Assembly: GCF_000380245.2 (NCBI RefSeq)
Contig: NZ_HG428746.1
Span: 1 to 51,289 of the forward strand
DNA from: Bacillus massiliigorillae
Lineage (GTDB): Bacteria; Bacillota; Bacilli; Bacillales; DSM-1321
Length of the DNA: 51,289 nt
Direction: 5' to 3'
A program made the position numbers and the translations under genes. Each line of letters begins with the position of its first letter. Position 1 is the first letter of the stretch. Shown here in pieces: positions 26,643 through 35,399 of this stretch. The notes below the pieces were generated by a model, which saw only the letters and a list, made by a program, of their open reading frames with translations, was not told the DNA's origin and made no database searches.

Positions 26643-27410
26643 TTATTTCAACACAAGTGCCCATTCTTTCGTCTTGCGAATAAAGATTAACTTTGCATCT
26701 GGTTCTGTTTGATTCAGCTCTTTATAGCTATCAGCCACTTCATCAATATCATTATAATCACCAATAACCCAAATAGGTACCTCAAGACGATTTCTCGATT
26801 GTTCAATTTGTTCAAAGGATATGACAATCCCTTCAGCCATGAAAGAGGATAATCTAATAAAAGTCTCGATTGGAATTCCTGGATAGTCCGCTCTTTTTCG
26901 AATACCTAGCCATGTTTTTTCTACTTTTAAGCTTTCCATTTTATGTGGAATGAACAATCCTAATTGCTGAAAGAATTGATCTAATGATCGGTAATAAATT
27001 TTATTAAACCAATCATCATGATGCGATAAATATACAAATTCATTATTTAACATTCGATAAAATGGTGGGCGTAAATGATTCTTACAGTGGGCTAAATACA
27101 GTAATTCTGCTAACTGCTGCCCATCTAGAGCATCTAACCCCGATTCATCCTCAAAATCAATCCAACAAAAATCCCCTATACGGTCTGGATTTGTCTTAAC
27201 CAACTTTTGTATATCCTCTTGATATACAAACTCAAGTAAAGTATTTCGATTATATTCTCCATCTTCATAGCGATGTTTCAGCAAAAGTATATTTTGAAGA
27301 GGCTTTGAAAGCGTACGATAAAAATCTTCAAATGTAAGACCACTTGATAACACGAAACGGTCAGAAGCATGTAGATGTATGTATAATAATTCTTTTGTAT
27401 CATTTCTCAT
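26643..27410 (-). CDS. Conserved-looking hypothetical protein, 255 residues
   Basis: Family not recognised with confidence. Soluble, no signal peptide, rich in Trp, Tyr and acidic residues (DFCWIDFEDESGLDAL). The last third (VPIWVIGDYNDIDEVADSY, LIFIRKTKEWALVLK) reads like an alpha/beta domain. ATG 27410 is chosen because GGGAGG lies 8 bases upstream; the longer frame lacks a site. It is flanked by the symporter terminator and the rodA promoter region. Confidence 0.7.
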   Translation of the reverse strand: MRNDTKELLYIHLHASDRFVLSSGLTFEDFYRTLSKPLQNILLLKHRYEDGEYNRNTLLEFVYQEDIQKLVKTNPDRIGDFCWIDFEDESGLDALDGQQLAELLYLAHCKNHLRPPFYRMLNNEFVYLSHHDDWFNKIYYRSLDQFFQQLGLFIPHKMESLKVEKTWLGIRKRADYPGIPIETFIRLSSFMAEGIVISFEQIEQSRNRLEVPIWVIGDYNDIDEVADSYKELNQTEPDAKLIFIRKTKEWALVLK

Positions 27411-27791
27411 TATTAAAGCCTCCCAAAACAAACCCCAAACGCTGACATCGTTATTCTTATTCTGTAATAGCTCTTTCTCTTCATCACACTTAATGAATTA
27501 ATTTTGCTATTTAAAATTATAGTTCGTTTTTTCTAAAATTTCTGTCTTTATCCCATTGATACTATACTTTTATACAACGCTTACTTCCTTTATTCCTGTA
27601 AAGTAAGACTTTTCATCAAGTATAACAAAAATTTCAAGTGAACTAAAGTCATTATGCTATAACGTAATATAATCGTAATCAAGTAAGCTTATCCTGTATA
27701 TTTAAGAAAATTACATATTTACAGAATTGTAAGTATACGGTTGAAATGTTAGCATTATACATAATCTTATTAATGTAGAAAGGTGTTACCT
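27411..27791. other. Divergent intergenic region upstream of rodA
   Basis: 381 bases without a gene. An extended -10, TGCTATAAC (27655-27663), with another TATAAT-like run just after it, may start the rodA transcript, giving a leader of about 120 bases. A weak 7-bp hairpin (27580-27586 with 27601-27607) is present. No riboswitch motif seen. Confidence 0.35.
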
Positions 27792-29021
27792 ATGAAAAAA
27801 CGTCAAACGTTTTCAGAACGATTCGACTGGACACTTTGTCTAATAATATTTTTGTTTCTCCTGGTCAGTTGTCTCGCTATTTATAGTGCTCAGGCAACCG
27901 GTCAATACGGCACAACGAATTTCGTATTCAAACAAATTCAATGGTATGTAATTGGCTCAGTAATTGTTGCGATTATTATGTACTTCGATCCCGATCAAAT
28001 AAGAAGATTATCCTGGTATCTATACGGTTTTGGTATTTTACTTCTAATCTTAATTATCATCTCACCCGAAAGTCTTGTACCTAAAATCAATGGGGCTCGC
28101 AGTTGGTTTAAGCTCCCCGTTGGAGGAATCGCTATACAACCATCCGAATTCATGAAGACTTTCCTCATTCTGATTCTTAGTCGAATTGCCATTTCGCATC
28201 AACAAACAACAGAGATTAAAACTATTAAAACAGATTTAGTTTTACTTGGAAAATTAGGAGTTGTAACCCTGCTCCCTCTAGCACTTATTATGAAACAGCC
28301 TGATTTAGGTACATCTCTTGTAATCATTTCGATTTTTCTCGGAATTGTACTTGTTTCAGGAATCAATTGGAAAATACTCCTTCCAGCTATCGGTGGCGGT
28401 ATTAGTATTGGTAGTTTACTCATTTATCTCGTTTTATATTTTCCGGAATTACTACAAAAATATTTAGGCGTGGAATCCTACCAATTTAAACGAATTTATG
28501 CTTGGCTTAGACCAGAAGAATATGCAGGAAAAGAGGCTTTTCACTTAGAACAATCGTTAGATGCCATTGGCTCAGGCATGATGACTGGGAAAGGATTTAC
28601 AAAAGCCGTAGTCTATATACCAGAAAGCCATTCTGATTTTATTTTTAGTGTCATTGGAGAAGAATTTGGCTTTGTAGGCGGGAGTATCGTGATAGGCTTG
28701 TATTTTATTTTAATTTATCATCTGATTAAAATCGCTCTTTCTGCTGCAGATGGTTTTATATCTTATGTGTGTGCCGGCATTATTAGCATGCTTACCTTCC
28801 ATGTGTTTCAAAATATCGGTATGACCATTCAAGTTCTTCCGATTACAGGTATTCCTTTACCATTCATAAGCTATGGTGGTAGTTCATTAATGGGAACAAT
28901 GATGGCTATGGGAGTTATCTTTAGTATTCAGTATTATTCAAGAGCATCCATGTTTTCCACCCCAACTAAAACTTCTTCATCACCAATGAAGAGAAAACGC
29001 TCCCATACAATACGTGGATAG
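27792..29021 (+). CDS. rodA: FtsW/RodA/SpoVE family glycosyltransferase (RodA-like)
   Basis: 409 residues with about ten membrane helices. SEDS motifs: NGARSWFKLPVGGIAIQPSEFMK, KQPDLGTSL and the C-terminal GIPLPFISYGGSSLM. RodA polymerises peptidoglycan during cell elongation; SpoVE/FtsW paralogues cannot be excluded. ATG 27792 is preferred (AAAGGTG six bases upstream) over an in-frame GTG inside that site. Confidence 0.85.
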   Translation: MKKRQTFSERFDWTLCLIIFLFLLVSCLAIYSAQATGQYGTTNFVFKQIQWYVIGSVIVAIIMYFDPDQIRRLSWYLYGFGILLLILIIISPESLVPKINGARSWFKLPVGGIAIQPSEFMKTFLILILSRIAISHQQTTEIKTIKTDLVLLGKLGVVTLLPLALIMKQPDLGTSLVIISIFLGIVLVSGINWKILLPAIGGGISIGSLLIYLVLYFPELLQKYLGVESYQFKRIYAWLRPEEYAGKEAFHLEQSLDAIGSGMMTGKGFTKAVVYIPESHSDFIFSVIGEEFGFVGGSIVIGLYFILIYHLIKIALSAADGFISYVCAGIISMLTFHVFQNIGMTIQVLPITGIPLPFISYGGSSLMGTMMAMGVIFSIQYYSRASMFSTPTKTSSSPMKRKRSHTIRG

Positions 29022-29026
29022 TTCAA

Positions 29027-29066
29027 AAAATATCCGATAGTAAATCAATACTATTGGTTATTTTTT
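29027..29066 (+). terminator. Terminator of rodA
   Basis: ATATCCGATAGT pairs imperfectly with ACTATTGGTTAT, followed by T6 on the plus strand. Confidence 0.7.
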
Positions 29067-29077
29067 ACAAAAAACAC

Positions 29078-29112
29078 AAAAACAATCTCCCCAGATTACG
29101 GAGGAGATTGTT
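29078..29112 (-). terminator. Terminator of copA
   Basis: CAATCTCC (29083-29090) and GGAGATTG (29103-29110) stem, then T5 on the minus strand. Confidence 0.85.
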
Positions 29113-29116
29113 TTAT

Positions 29117-31537
29117 TTAAAGCTTAATTTTTTGAAGACGTAATGCGTTCAACACGACACTTACAGAACTAAATGCCATCGCGGCCCCCGCTACCCAAGG
29201 AGCAAGAAATCCTAATGCCGCAATCGGGATACCTAGTGTATTATAGCCAAGTGCCCAAAATAAGTTTTGCTTTATGTTTCGAACAGTAGATTTACTCATC
29301 ATAATCGCATCCGCAATGGAATTTAAATCGCCTCTCATTAACGTAATATCAGCCGCTTCCATTGCTACATCTGTCCCTGTTCCAATTGCCATTCCAATAT
29401 CCGCAACCGCTAAAGCTGGAGCATCATTAATTCCGTCTCCTACCATTGCAACATGCTTTCCGTTCTCTTGAAGTTTCTTCACTTCATTTGCCTTTTGCTC
29501 CGGTAAAACTTCTGCAATTACATGTTGAATGCCTGCTTCTTGAGCAATAGCTTTTGCAGTTCGCTCATTGTCTCCTGTAATCATCCAAACATCAATACCC
29601 ATATTAATCAAACGATTGATTGCTTGTTTTGATGAATCTTTAATGGTATCTGCTACAGCTACAATACCTGCGTAAGATCCATCAACAGCAACAAGCATAG
29701 CCGTTTTTCCTTCTTCTTCAAATCCGTTCATTGCTTGATGACCAAGTTCATCAATGGTTACTAAATGTTTTTCCATCAACCTGCGAGTACCAATCAGCAA
29801 TATACGATTGTTTACTTTCGCTTCAATCCCAAAGCCTGGTACCGCATCAAATGACTCTACTTGTGTTAAGGCAACTCCTTTTTCCTGTACACCTTTTACA
29901 ATTGCCTCTGCTAACGGATGCTCAGATTGTTTCTCAGCTGAAGCTACTAAACCGAGTAACTCTTTTTCATTCCAATTAGGAGCCAAAACTACATCTGTTA
30001 AAACAGGTTTTCCGTTTGTAACTGTTCCTGTTTTATCAAGCAACACTGTGTCAATCTTATGTGTTTGCTCTAAATGTTCGCCACCTTTAAACAAAATCCC
30101 AAATTCAGCAGCTCGACCAGAACCCGCCATAATAGAAGTTGGTGTAGCCAAGCCAAGCGCACATGGACATGCAATGACTAACACTGCAATCATTTTCTCT
30201 AATGCTTCTGGGAAGTTACCTGGATCAGCTATAAAGTACCAAATCAAGAAGGTAACTGCCGCAATCCCAACAACGATTGGAACGAATATACCAGAAATCT
30301 TATCTGCTAATCGTTGGATAGGAGCTTTTGAGCCTTGGGCTTGCTCTACTACTTTCACGATTTGTGCAAGAGCTGTATCACTACCCACTTTAGTAGCTCG
30401 AATTTTCAAGAAGCCGTTTTTATTAATGGTTGCCCCTATTACAGCATCACCTACAACTTTATCAACAGGTACACTTTCACCTGTAATCATTGATTCATCA
30501 AGAGCTGATCGTCCTTCTACAATTTCGCCGTCAACAGGTACTTTTTCACCCGGTTTTACGAACACTATGTCACCAGTGGTTACTTCTTCTAATGGTACTT
30601 CTATTTCTTCACCATCTCTTTCCACAATTGCTGTTTTAGCTTGTAAACCCATTAACTTCTTAATCGCTTCTGAAGAGCGACCTTTTGCTTTCGCTTCAAA
30701 TAATTTACCTAATAATATCAATGTAATCAGTACAGCACTAGTTTCGTAATACAGACTCAACTCATGCGCATGGGCACCAATTGATTGAATGCTTTGATAT
30801 AAACTATAGAAATAGGCCGCTGAAGTTCCTAAAACAACAAGTACATCCATGTTGGCACTACCGTTTCTGAGTGCTTTAAAAGCTCCAATATAAAACTGGC
30901 TACCAATAATAAATTGCACAGGTGTTGCTAATGCGAACTGAAACCATGGATTCATTAAGAAATCAGGCATATAAATCCACGATGTAAAGGAGAAATGTCC
31001 AACCATTGTATATAGTAATGGCAATGATAAAATCGCAGAGATGATGAATTTCCATTTTTGCTTTTCAATTGCTCTTTGACGATGATCAATTTGTTCACCC
31101 TGTTTATCTTGCTTTCTTTCCGCACCATAGCCTAACTTTTCGACTTTGGCAATAATATCACTCGGTGAAACTGCTTCAGGATTGTATGTTACAGTCGCAG
31201 TTTCAAGTGTTAAATTTACATTAGCACTTGTAACGCCATCCATTTTGTTCAGCCCTTTTTCAACTCTTGTTGAACAAGCTGCGCACGTCATGCCTGTTAT
31301 ATTAAACTCCGCTACATCCATTGAAACACCGTAGCCAAGCTTCTCTATTTTTTGTTGAAGTTCCTCTGGTTTCACTTTTTTTGGATCGTACGTAATGGTC
31401 GATTTCTCTAGAGCTAAGTTAACATTGGCTTGCTCTACACCTTCCATTTTATTCAATCCTTTTTCTATTCTTGCCGAACAGGCAGCACATGTCATACCTG
31501 TTATATTAAACGTTGTTTCTTTTGATTGTTCACTCAC
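29117..31537 (-). CDS. copA: Copper-exporting P-type ATPase CopA
   Basis: About 806 residues. Two N-terminal heavy-metal domains each carry GMTCAACS/T. P1B-ATPase motifs follow: TGES actuator loop, membrane CPC (IACPCALG), phosphorylation DKTGT, HP locus (SEHPLAEA) and GDGINDAPAL. It exports Cu(I) using ATP and receives copper from CopZ. GTG 31537 is chosen (AGAGGTG 6 bases upstream) over GTG 31546 inside that site. A CsoR-like operator lies directly upstream, and a terminator separates it from copZ. Confidence 0.95.
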   Translation of the reverse strand: MSEQSKETTFNITGMTCAACSARIEKGLNKMEGVEQANVNLALEKSTITYDPKKVKPEELQQKIEKLGYGVSMDVAEFNITGMTCAACSTRVEKGLNKMDGVTSANVNLTLETATVTYNPEAVSPSDIIAKVEKLGYGAERKQDKQGEQIDHRQRAIEKQKWKFIISAILSLPLLYTMVGHFSFTSWIYMPDFLMNPWFQFALATPVQFIIGSQFYIGAFKALRNGSANMDVLVVLGTSAAYFYSLYQSIQSIGAHAHELSLYYETSAVLITLILLGKLFEAKAKGRSSEAIKKLMGLQAKTAIVERDGEEIEVPLEEVTTGDIVFVKPGEKVPVDGEIVEGRSALDESMITGESVPVDKVVGDAVIGATINKNGFLKIRATKVGSDTALAQIVKVVEQAQGSKAPIQRLADKISGIFVPIVVGIAAVTFLIWYFIADPGNFPEALEKMIAVLVIACPCALGLATPTSIMAGSGRAAEFGILFKGGEHLEQTHKIDTVLLDKTGTVTNGKPVLTDVVLAPNWNEKELLGLVASAEKQSEHPLAEAIVKGVQEKGVALTQVESFDAVPGFGIEAKVNNRILLIGTRRLMEKHLVTIDELGHQAMNGFEEEGKTAMLVAVDGSYAGIVAVADTIKDSSKQAINRLINMGIDVWMITGDNERTAKAIAQEAGIQHVIAEVLPEQKANEVKKLQENGKHVAMVGDGINDAPALAVADIGMAIGTGTDVAMEAADITLMRGDLNSIADAIMMSKSTVRNIKQNLFWALGYNTLGIPIAALGFLAPWVAGAAMAFSSVSVVLNALRLQKIKL

Positions 31538-31551
31538 TGAACTCACCTCTT

Positions 31552-31570
31552 TATACCCTTATGGGGTATA
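31552..31570 (-). promoter_or_regulatory. CsoR operator upstream of copA
   Basis: Near-perfect dyad: TATACCC (31552-31558) and GGGTATA (31564-31570), matching the GC-rich TACCC..GGGTA operators of Bacillus CsoR. It sits 15 bases before the start codon, so repressor binding would block copA. Confidence 0.75.
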
Positions 31571-31582
31571 TATTATTTCTAG

Positions 31583-31607
31583 AAAAACTCGGTTACTTGA
31601 ACCGAGC
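31583..31607 (-). terminator. Terminator between copZ and copA
   Basis: CTCGGTT (31588-31594 complement) and AACCGAG form a 7-bp stem with a 5-base loop, followed by T5 on the minus strand. It separates csoR-copZ from copA. Confidence 0.8.
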
Positions 31608-31649
31608 TCCCCCTTACTTTATAAGACCTATAAATAACTCCGCTTTTCG

Positions 31650-31856
31650 TTATTGAACATCGTATCCTTGATCATCGATTGTTTCTTTAATGGTCTCTAA
31701 TGTTACGACAGATGCATCGTATTCTACATCAACTTTACTATCACTTAAGTTTACTGCAACGCTCTTAACACCTTCCAGTTCACCAACGCTTCCTTCTACA
31801 GCCTTTACACAGTGACCACATGACATACCTTTTACGATTAAAGTAGATTTTTCCAT
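31650..31856 (-). CDS. copZ: Copper chaperone CopZ
   Basis: 68-residue heavy-metal-associated domain with GMSCGHC (Cys 13 and 16) binding Cu(I), which it hands to CopA. AAGGAG precedes the ATG. It lies 13 bases after csoR on the same transcript. Confidence 0.95.
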   Translation of the reverse strand: MEKSTLIVKGMSCGHCVKAVEGSVGELEGVKSVAVNLSDSKVDVEYDASVVTLETIKETIDDQGYDVQ

Positions 31857-31869
31857 GATTCATCTCTCC

Positions 31870-32208
31870 TTATTTCTTCATTAATTTTTGTATAGTAACT
31901 AAAACTTCATCTAATACATCCATATCACCTTGTTGAATACGCTCAAGAACACAGCTTTTCATATGCCCTTCAAGTAGCAATTTAGCCACACTATTCAGAG
32001 CCGATTGTGTTGCAGCAAGTTGTGTAATAATGTCGTCACAGTACACATCTTTTTCAATCATCCCTTTAATGCCGCGAACTTGCCCCTCCACGCGATTCAA
32101 GCGAGTAATAAGATTTTTCTTTACATTATCTGAATGGTGGCTTTTACGATCGGAATGTTGAAGACAACAAGAGTCTTCAGATACAAATTCGTTCGAGTCA
32201 TTATTCAT
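31870..32208 (-). CDS. csoR: Copper-sensing repressor CsoR
   Basis: 112 residues, DUF156 family. The copper ligands C57-H82-C86 are visible (VYCDD, EGHMKSC), which separates it from the formaldehyde and nickel relatives FrmR/RcnR. An extra N-terminal stretch contains CC and HH and may add metal binding. Cu(I) releases it from DNA, switching on copZ and copA. GGGAGGG lies 9 bases before the ATG. Confidence 0.94.
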   Translation of the reverse strand: MNNDSNEFVSEDSCCLQHSDRKSHHSDNVKKNLITRLNRVEGQVRGIKGMIEKDVYCDDIITQLAATQSALNSVAKLLLEGHMKSCVLERIQQGDMDVLDEVLVTIQKLMKK

Positions 32209-32233
32209 AATCTTATTCCCTCCCCACGACTAT

Positions 32234-32263
32234 AATATACTATACCCCCCTACCCTATGTAAA
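32234..32263 (-). promoter_or_regulatory. csoR promoter with G-rich CsoR site in the spacer
   Basis: Minus strand TTTACA (32263-32258), 18-base spacer, TATATT (32239-32234). The spacer holds GGGTAGGGGGGTA, related to CsoR operators but without the clean dyad seen at copA. Autoregulation is likely but inferred. Confidence 0.5.
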
Positions 32264-32378
32264 GCCCAAAGTTTTATTTCCACAATTTGTACTAATACCT
32301 TGTATTACAGTTATTCTTTTATTGATGTACAATTTACTTATTATCAAGACCATTTAACAAAGAAGGAGATTTCATAGA

Positions 32379-32987
32379 ATGCTTACTATTTATTTTACGC
32401 GTCATGGTCAGACCGAGTGGAATGTCGAACATCGTATGCAAGGTTGGGGGAACGGAGAATTAACCGAGCTAGGTCGTTCTGACGCCTACAATTTAGCTGT
32501 ACGTTTAAATAATACCCATCTCGATAAAATCTATTCTAGTACTAGTAAAAGAGCCTCCGAAACGGCAGAGATTGTGGCAAACGGTAGAAATATCCCTCTA
32601 ATCAAAAACGACCTGTTCCGTGAAATGTATTTTGGTGAATGGGATGGCATGTTACGAGATGATGTCATCGCCAAGTATCCAGATGATCATAAATGCTTCT
32701 GGGAAACACCACATTTATTCACTGGCAAAGGCGGAGAAACCTTTCATGACGTACAAGACCGTGCTAAGCAAGCTCTTCAATTAATTCTAGATGAAAATAA
32801 AGAAGGTACGGTTCTCGTTGTAGCGCATTCCATCTTCTTACGTGTCGTGTTTGCTACATTAAAGAACTTACCAATTGCGAAAGTATTCGAACAAGACCCT
32901 CCTGGCAACACAAGCTTAACGAAAGTTATATATGATGGAAAGAATCTAACAATCGAGTATGAAGGCGATATGTCTCACGCGAAATAA
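32379..32987 (+). CDS. Histidine phosphatase family protein (phosphoglycerate mutase-like)
   Basis: 202 residues. The phospho-histidine motif TRHGQTEWN is at the start, with a second histidine in VVAHSIFLR and the acid in FREMYFGEWDG. Members act on varied phosphomonoesters; the substrate is unknown. GGAG lies 10 bases before the ATG. Divergent from csoR. The repeat unit at 32988 begins directly after the stop codon. Confidence 0.88.
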   Translation: MLTIYFTRHGQTEWNVEHRMQGWGNGELTELGRSDAYNLAVRLNNTHLDKIYSSTSKRASETAEIVANGRNIPLIKNDLFREMYFGEWDGMLRDDVIAKYPDDHKCFWETPHLFTGKGGETFHDVQDRAKQALQLILDENKEGTVLVVAHSIFLRVVFATLKNLPIAKVFEQDPPGNTSLTKVIYDGKNLTIEYEGDMSHAK

Positions 32988-33137
32988 GAAAAGCGCAAGC
33001 GTCCGTTTAGCGACGTATAGATTGGAGCACTTCGACTGAGATAAAGTCAACACGAAGAGGCGGTAGCCTTTTTCATGTTGACTTATCGTAGGGAGATGGG
33101 CGAAATCTACTAGTCGCTGGGCGCTGGAGCTAGACAC
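32988..33137 (+). repeat. Bacillaceae intergenic repeat, copy 1
   Basis: About 150 bases nearly identical to 51016-51152. It holds an inner imperfect stem (33044-33056 with 33072-33084) and an outer pair AGCGAC/GTCGCT (33009-33014 with 33113-33118), so the RNA or DNA can fold into a long hairpin. Elements of this type are scattered through Bacillaceae genomes. It begins right after the phosphatase stop and may shape its 3' end. Confidence 0.85.
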
Positions 33138-33167
33138 CATTCAAAATTATATACATTCTTATCCTTC

Positions 33168-33203
33168 AAAAAAGACTCTAATCCAAATGATTGAATTAGA
33201 GCC
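33168..33203 (-). terminator. Terminator of the Yip1/adaptor pair
   Basis: GGCTCTAATTCA/TGGATTAGAGTC stem followed by T6 on the minus strand, at the end of the adaptor gene. Confidence 0.85.
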
Positions 33204-33210
33204 ATCTACT

Positions 33211-34458
33211 TTAATTCTCGAAAACACCCATTAACAAATATTTTGCCATTTGTTTTTTCGATAATTGTTTTAAATTATATTTTTGAATTGTTGTTGTTGT
33301 CATTGGTGTAATGAAGGCTGAATTATTGGCGTGTATTAATTTCGGCTTAACCACAATAAGGCTTCCTTCTTTAACTCCATTGGTTACTTCTTGTTTTCCT
33401 GCAAAAGAAAGACCTGGAGTAATTTTTGTTTTTTTAACAAAACCTTTTTCATTAAGCTGATACACATTCATCTTCTTGCCTGTTTTGAAAGTTGACTTCG
33501 TTGCAACAACTGGTACATCCTTAACCTCATTTACAATAACCTGCATACTAAGCTTTGCACCTGGTAGCAATTGCTCATCAGCGTCATTTAGTCTCACCAT
33601 AAACGGATATTTCGTTTCTTTATCTACACTTGGATTGCCTTTAGGATATGAAACGATTTGTTGAACATTGCCCTCATAGTCTTGATCATGAAGAGTAGAA
33701 TGCATTTTCACTTGCTGCTCAACAGCTACTTTTTTCATTTGCGATTCAGTTAATTCACCTTCAACCGCTAATGTCTTTGATGCTATCGTAATAATTGGGT
33801 TTTGCATATCTTTATTAATAGCTACGACTTGACCTTCCACTTCACTGTTGACGGTTGTTTGACTAATTTTATCTGAAATACGACTTAACTTACTTTCATA
33901 TTTCTCTAGTTTTGCTTTTAATTTACTAGCTTCAGTTTCTGCTGCTAGAATTGCTTTTTCAACATCAGTCTTTACACCGCTAGTAACATCAACATTAACT
34001 TCTACTTTTAGATCTTTATTTCCAGAAGTTGAAGAAGTTCCACTTGTAGATGATGGTGTTGTTAATTTCTTTAATTCAGCTATTTCTTCATTTACACCAT
34101 CCAACTCACCTTGGATTTGAGTGATTTCCGCATCCACTTCAGCTTTCTCATCTTCCAAATCTTTAGAGCCGTATGTAAATAAGCCTGTACCTGCTGAAAC
34201 GACATCTCCTTCTTTAACTAAAAATGAAGAAAATGGTCCTTGTTGCTCATCATAGTAGACTCCATGCTTAGTTTCAGGCTGCACAACACCTTTTGTTTGG
34301 AACGTCTCTTTAACATCGTCTTTTTGAACTCTAGTCCACTCTTTTATATACGATACTCGATCTGCTTTACTGCTTTCTTTAAATAAGAGAAAAAGATTGC
34401 CTCCAATAAAAGCAACGGTAAGTAAAGAGATGAGTGTTATTTTCCACTTTTTTTTCAC
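33211..34458 (-). CDS. Membrane fusion (HlyD/YknX-like) adaptor protein
   Basis: 415 residues. One N-terminal membrane anchor (about 5-25), a biotinyl-lipoyl-like half (VKEGDVVSAGTGLF), a coiled coil of about 120-205 with a Ser/Thr/Gly insert (PSSTSGTSSTSG), the second lipoyl half (SEVEGQVVAINKDMQ), then beta-barrel domains. Adaptors of this kind connect an ABC permease to the outside. In B. subtilis the yknWXYZ cluster has YknY (ATPase) and YknZ (permease) next; here a terminator and a repeat follow instead. Confidence 0.85.
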   Translation of the reverse strand: MKKKWKITLISLLTVAFIGGNLFLLFKESSKADRVSYIKEWTRVQKDDVKETFQTKGVVQPETKHGVYYDEQQGPFSSFLVKEGDVVSAGTGLFTYGSKDLEDEKAEVDAEITQIQGELDGVNEEIAELKKLTTPSSTSGTSSTSGNKDLKVEVNVDVTSGVKTDVEKAILAAETEASKLKAKLEKYESKLSRISDKISQTTVNSEVEGQVVAINKDMQNPIITIASKTLAVEGELTESQMKKVAVEQQVKMHSTLHDQDYEGNVQQIVSYPKGNPSVDKETKYPFMVRLNDADEQLLPGAKLSMQVIVNEVKDVPVVATKSTFKTGKKMNVYQLNEKGFVKKTKITPGLSFAGKQEVTNGVKEGSLIVVKPKLIHANNSAFITPMTTTTIQKYNLKQLSKKQMAKYLLMGVFEN

Positions 34459-34473
34459 GTTCCTCTTTCCCCC

Positions 34474-35136
34474 TTAAAAAAAGACACCTATTTTTATATA
34501 AGAAAACAGACTAGAAATTGCCCAATAAAATACAAACAGCAAAATTACAATTGAAATTACTTGTTTCTTCGTTAACTCTGTTAATTTACGTAAATAGTAA
34601 ACTACTACAAACATCATACCAATCTGGAAGATTGTTATTTGACTAAAGAAGTGAATAATAATCTCCTTGTTTGTTAAATATTGCGCAGCAATTCCTAATG
34701 ATAAAGGATTAGATGTTGCATCGATATGTAGTAAAACAAACATTGGTATCTGAATGATTTGCTCTAACAAATAAATACAAAAAACAGTCATTTGCATAAT
34801 GACATATTTCTTAAAAGAACCATTTGAAAAACACCAATAATACAGTGAACTTAAAAACAAAAATACACATGGAACAAGTAGTCCTAGTAATAGTCTACCA
34901 ACAAAAAATAACTGCTTACGAACTTCCAATTCACCGTTAGTCCAATTAGTTATTTCTTTGGATAATGATTCAGTTCCTATTCCAAATCCTGCACTAACCC
35001 CATATGTACATAAGCTCACAAAAAAGAGAAGCGCGATCATTCGCTTGTATCCTCTAAAGGCCTCTGCTTCCTTCAATTGATAGCTATACTTCTCCGGTCT
35101 AAAGATTCCAAGCAATGGGTGTATCCGGAAAGTCAT
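34474..35136 (-). CDS. Yip1-family membrane protein (YknW-like)
   Basis: 220 residues, about five membrane helices. It starts with a soluble FRPEKYSYQLKEAEAFRGY stretch. The layout and position directly before a HlyD-type adaptor match YknW, which assists assembly of the YknXYZ exporter that protects B. subtilis from SdpC toxin. Gap to the adaptor is 15 bases, so co-transcribed. The function of the pair alone is unknown. Confidence 0.75.
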   Translation of the reverse strand: MTFRIHPLLGIFRPEKYSYQLKEAEAFRGYKRMIALLFFVSLCTYGVSAGFGIGTESLSKEITNWTNGELEVRKQLFFVGRLLLGLLVPCVFLFLSSLYYWCFSNGSFKKYVIMQMTVFCIYLLEQIIQIPMFVLLHIDATSNPLSLGIAAQYLTNKEIIIHFFSQITIFQIGMMFVVVYYLRKLTELTKKQVISIVILLFVFYWAISSLFSYIKIGVFF

Positions 35137-35334
35137 TTTACATCCCCCAATTAAATTTTCCTAATTATCGTCTTACAAAAAAAGACTACCTTTTTCATTT
35201 TAAACTAAAATCTCTGAAATGTTTACAAATTAATAGCAATTTTACAATAAAAAGTGATAATTTTGTAGAAAATACGCAGAGCCGTTGCCAGTCCATTTTA
35301 ATTTAGGATATTTCTTGTTGTTTTACTCCAAATC

Positions 35335-35371
35335 AAAAAATGTCACTTTACACAAAAAGCATAAAGTGACA
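35335..35371 (-). terminator. Terminator of the SNF transporter
   Basis: TGTCACTTTA (35341-35350) and TAAAGTGACA (35362-35371) form a 10-bp perfect stem; T6 follows on the minus strand and A-rich sequence mirrors it on the other. Confidence 0.85.
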
Positions 35372-35399
35372 TAAAAAATGATGAGTTTCTTCTATAGTA

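Noticed and set aside
29754..30749. Long plus-strand open frame (331 codons) opposite copA
   Set aside because: It lies wholly antisense to copA, whose ATPase motifs are intact; the translation is low-complexity Ser/Thr/Ala/Pro and lacks a ribosome site. It is a codon-bias shadow.
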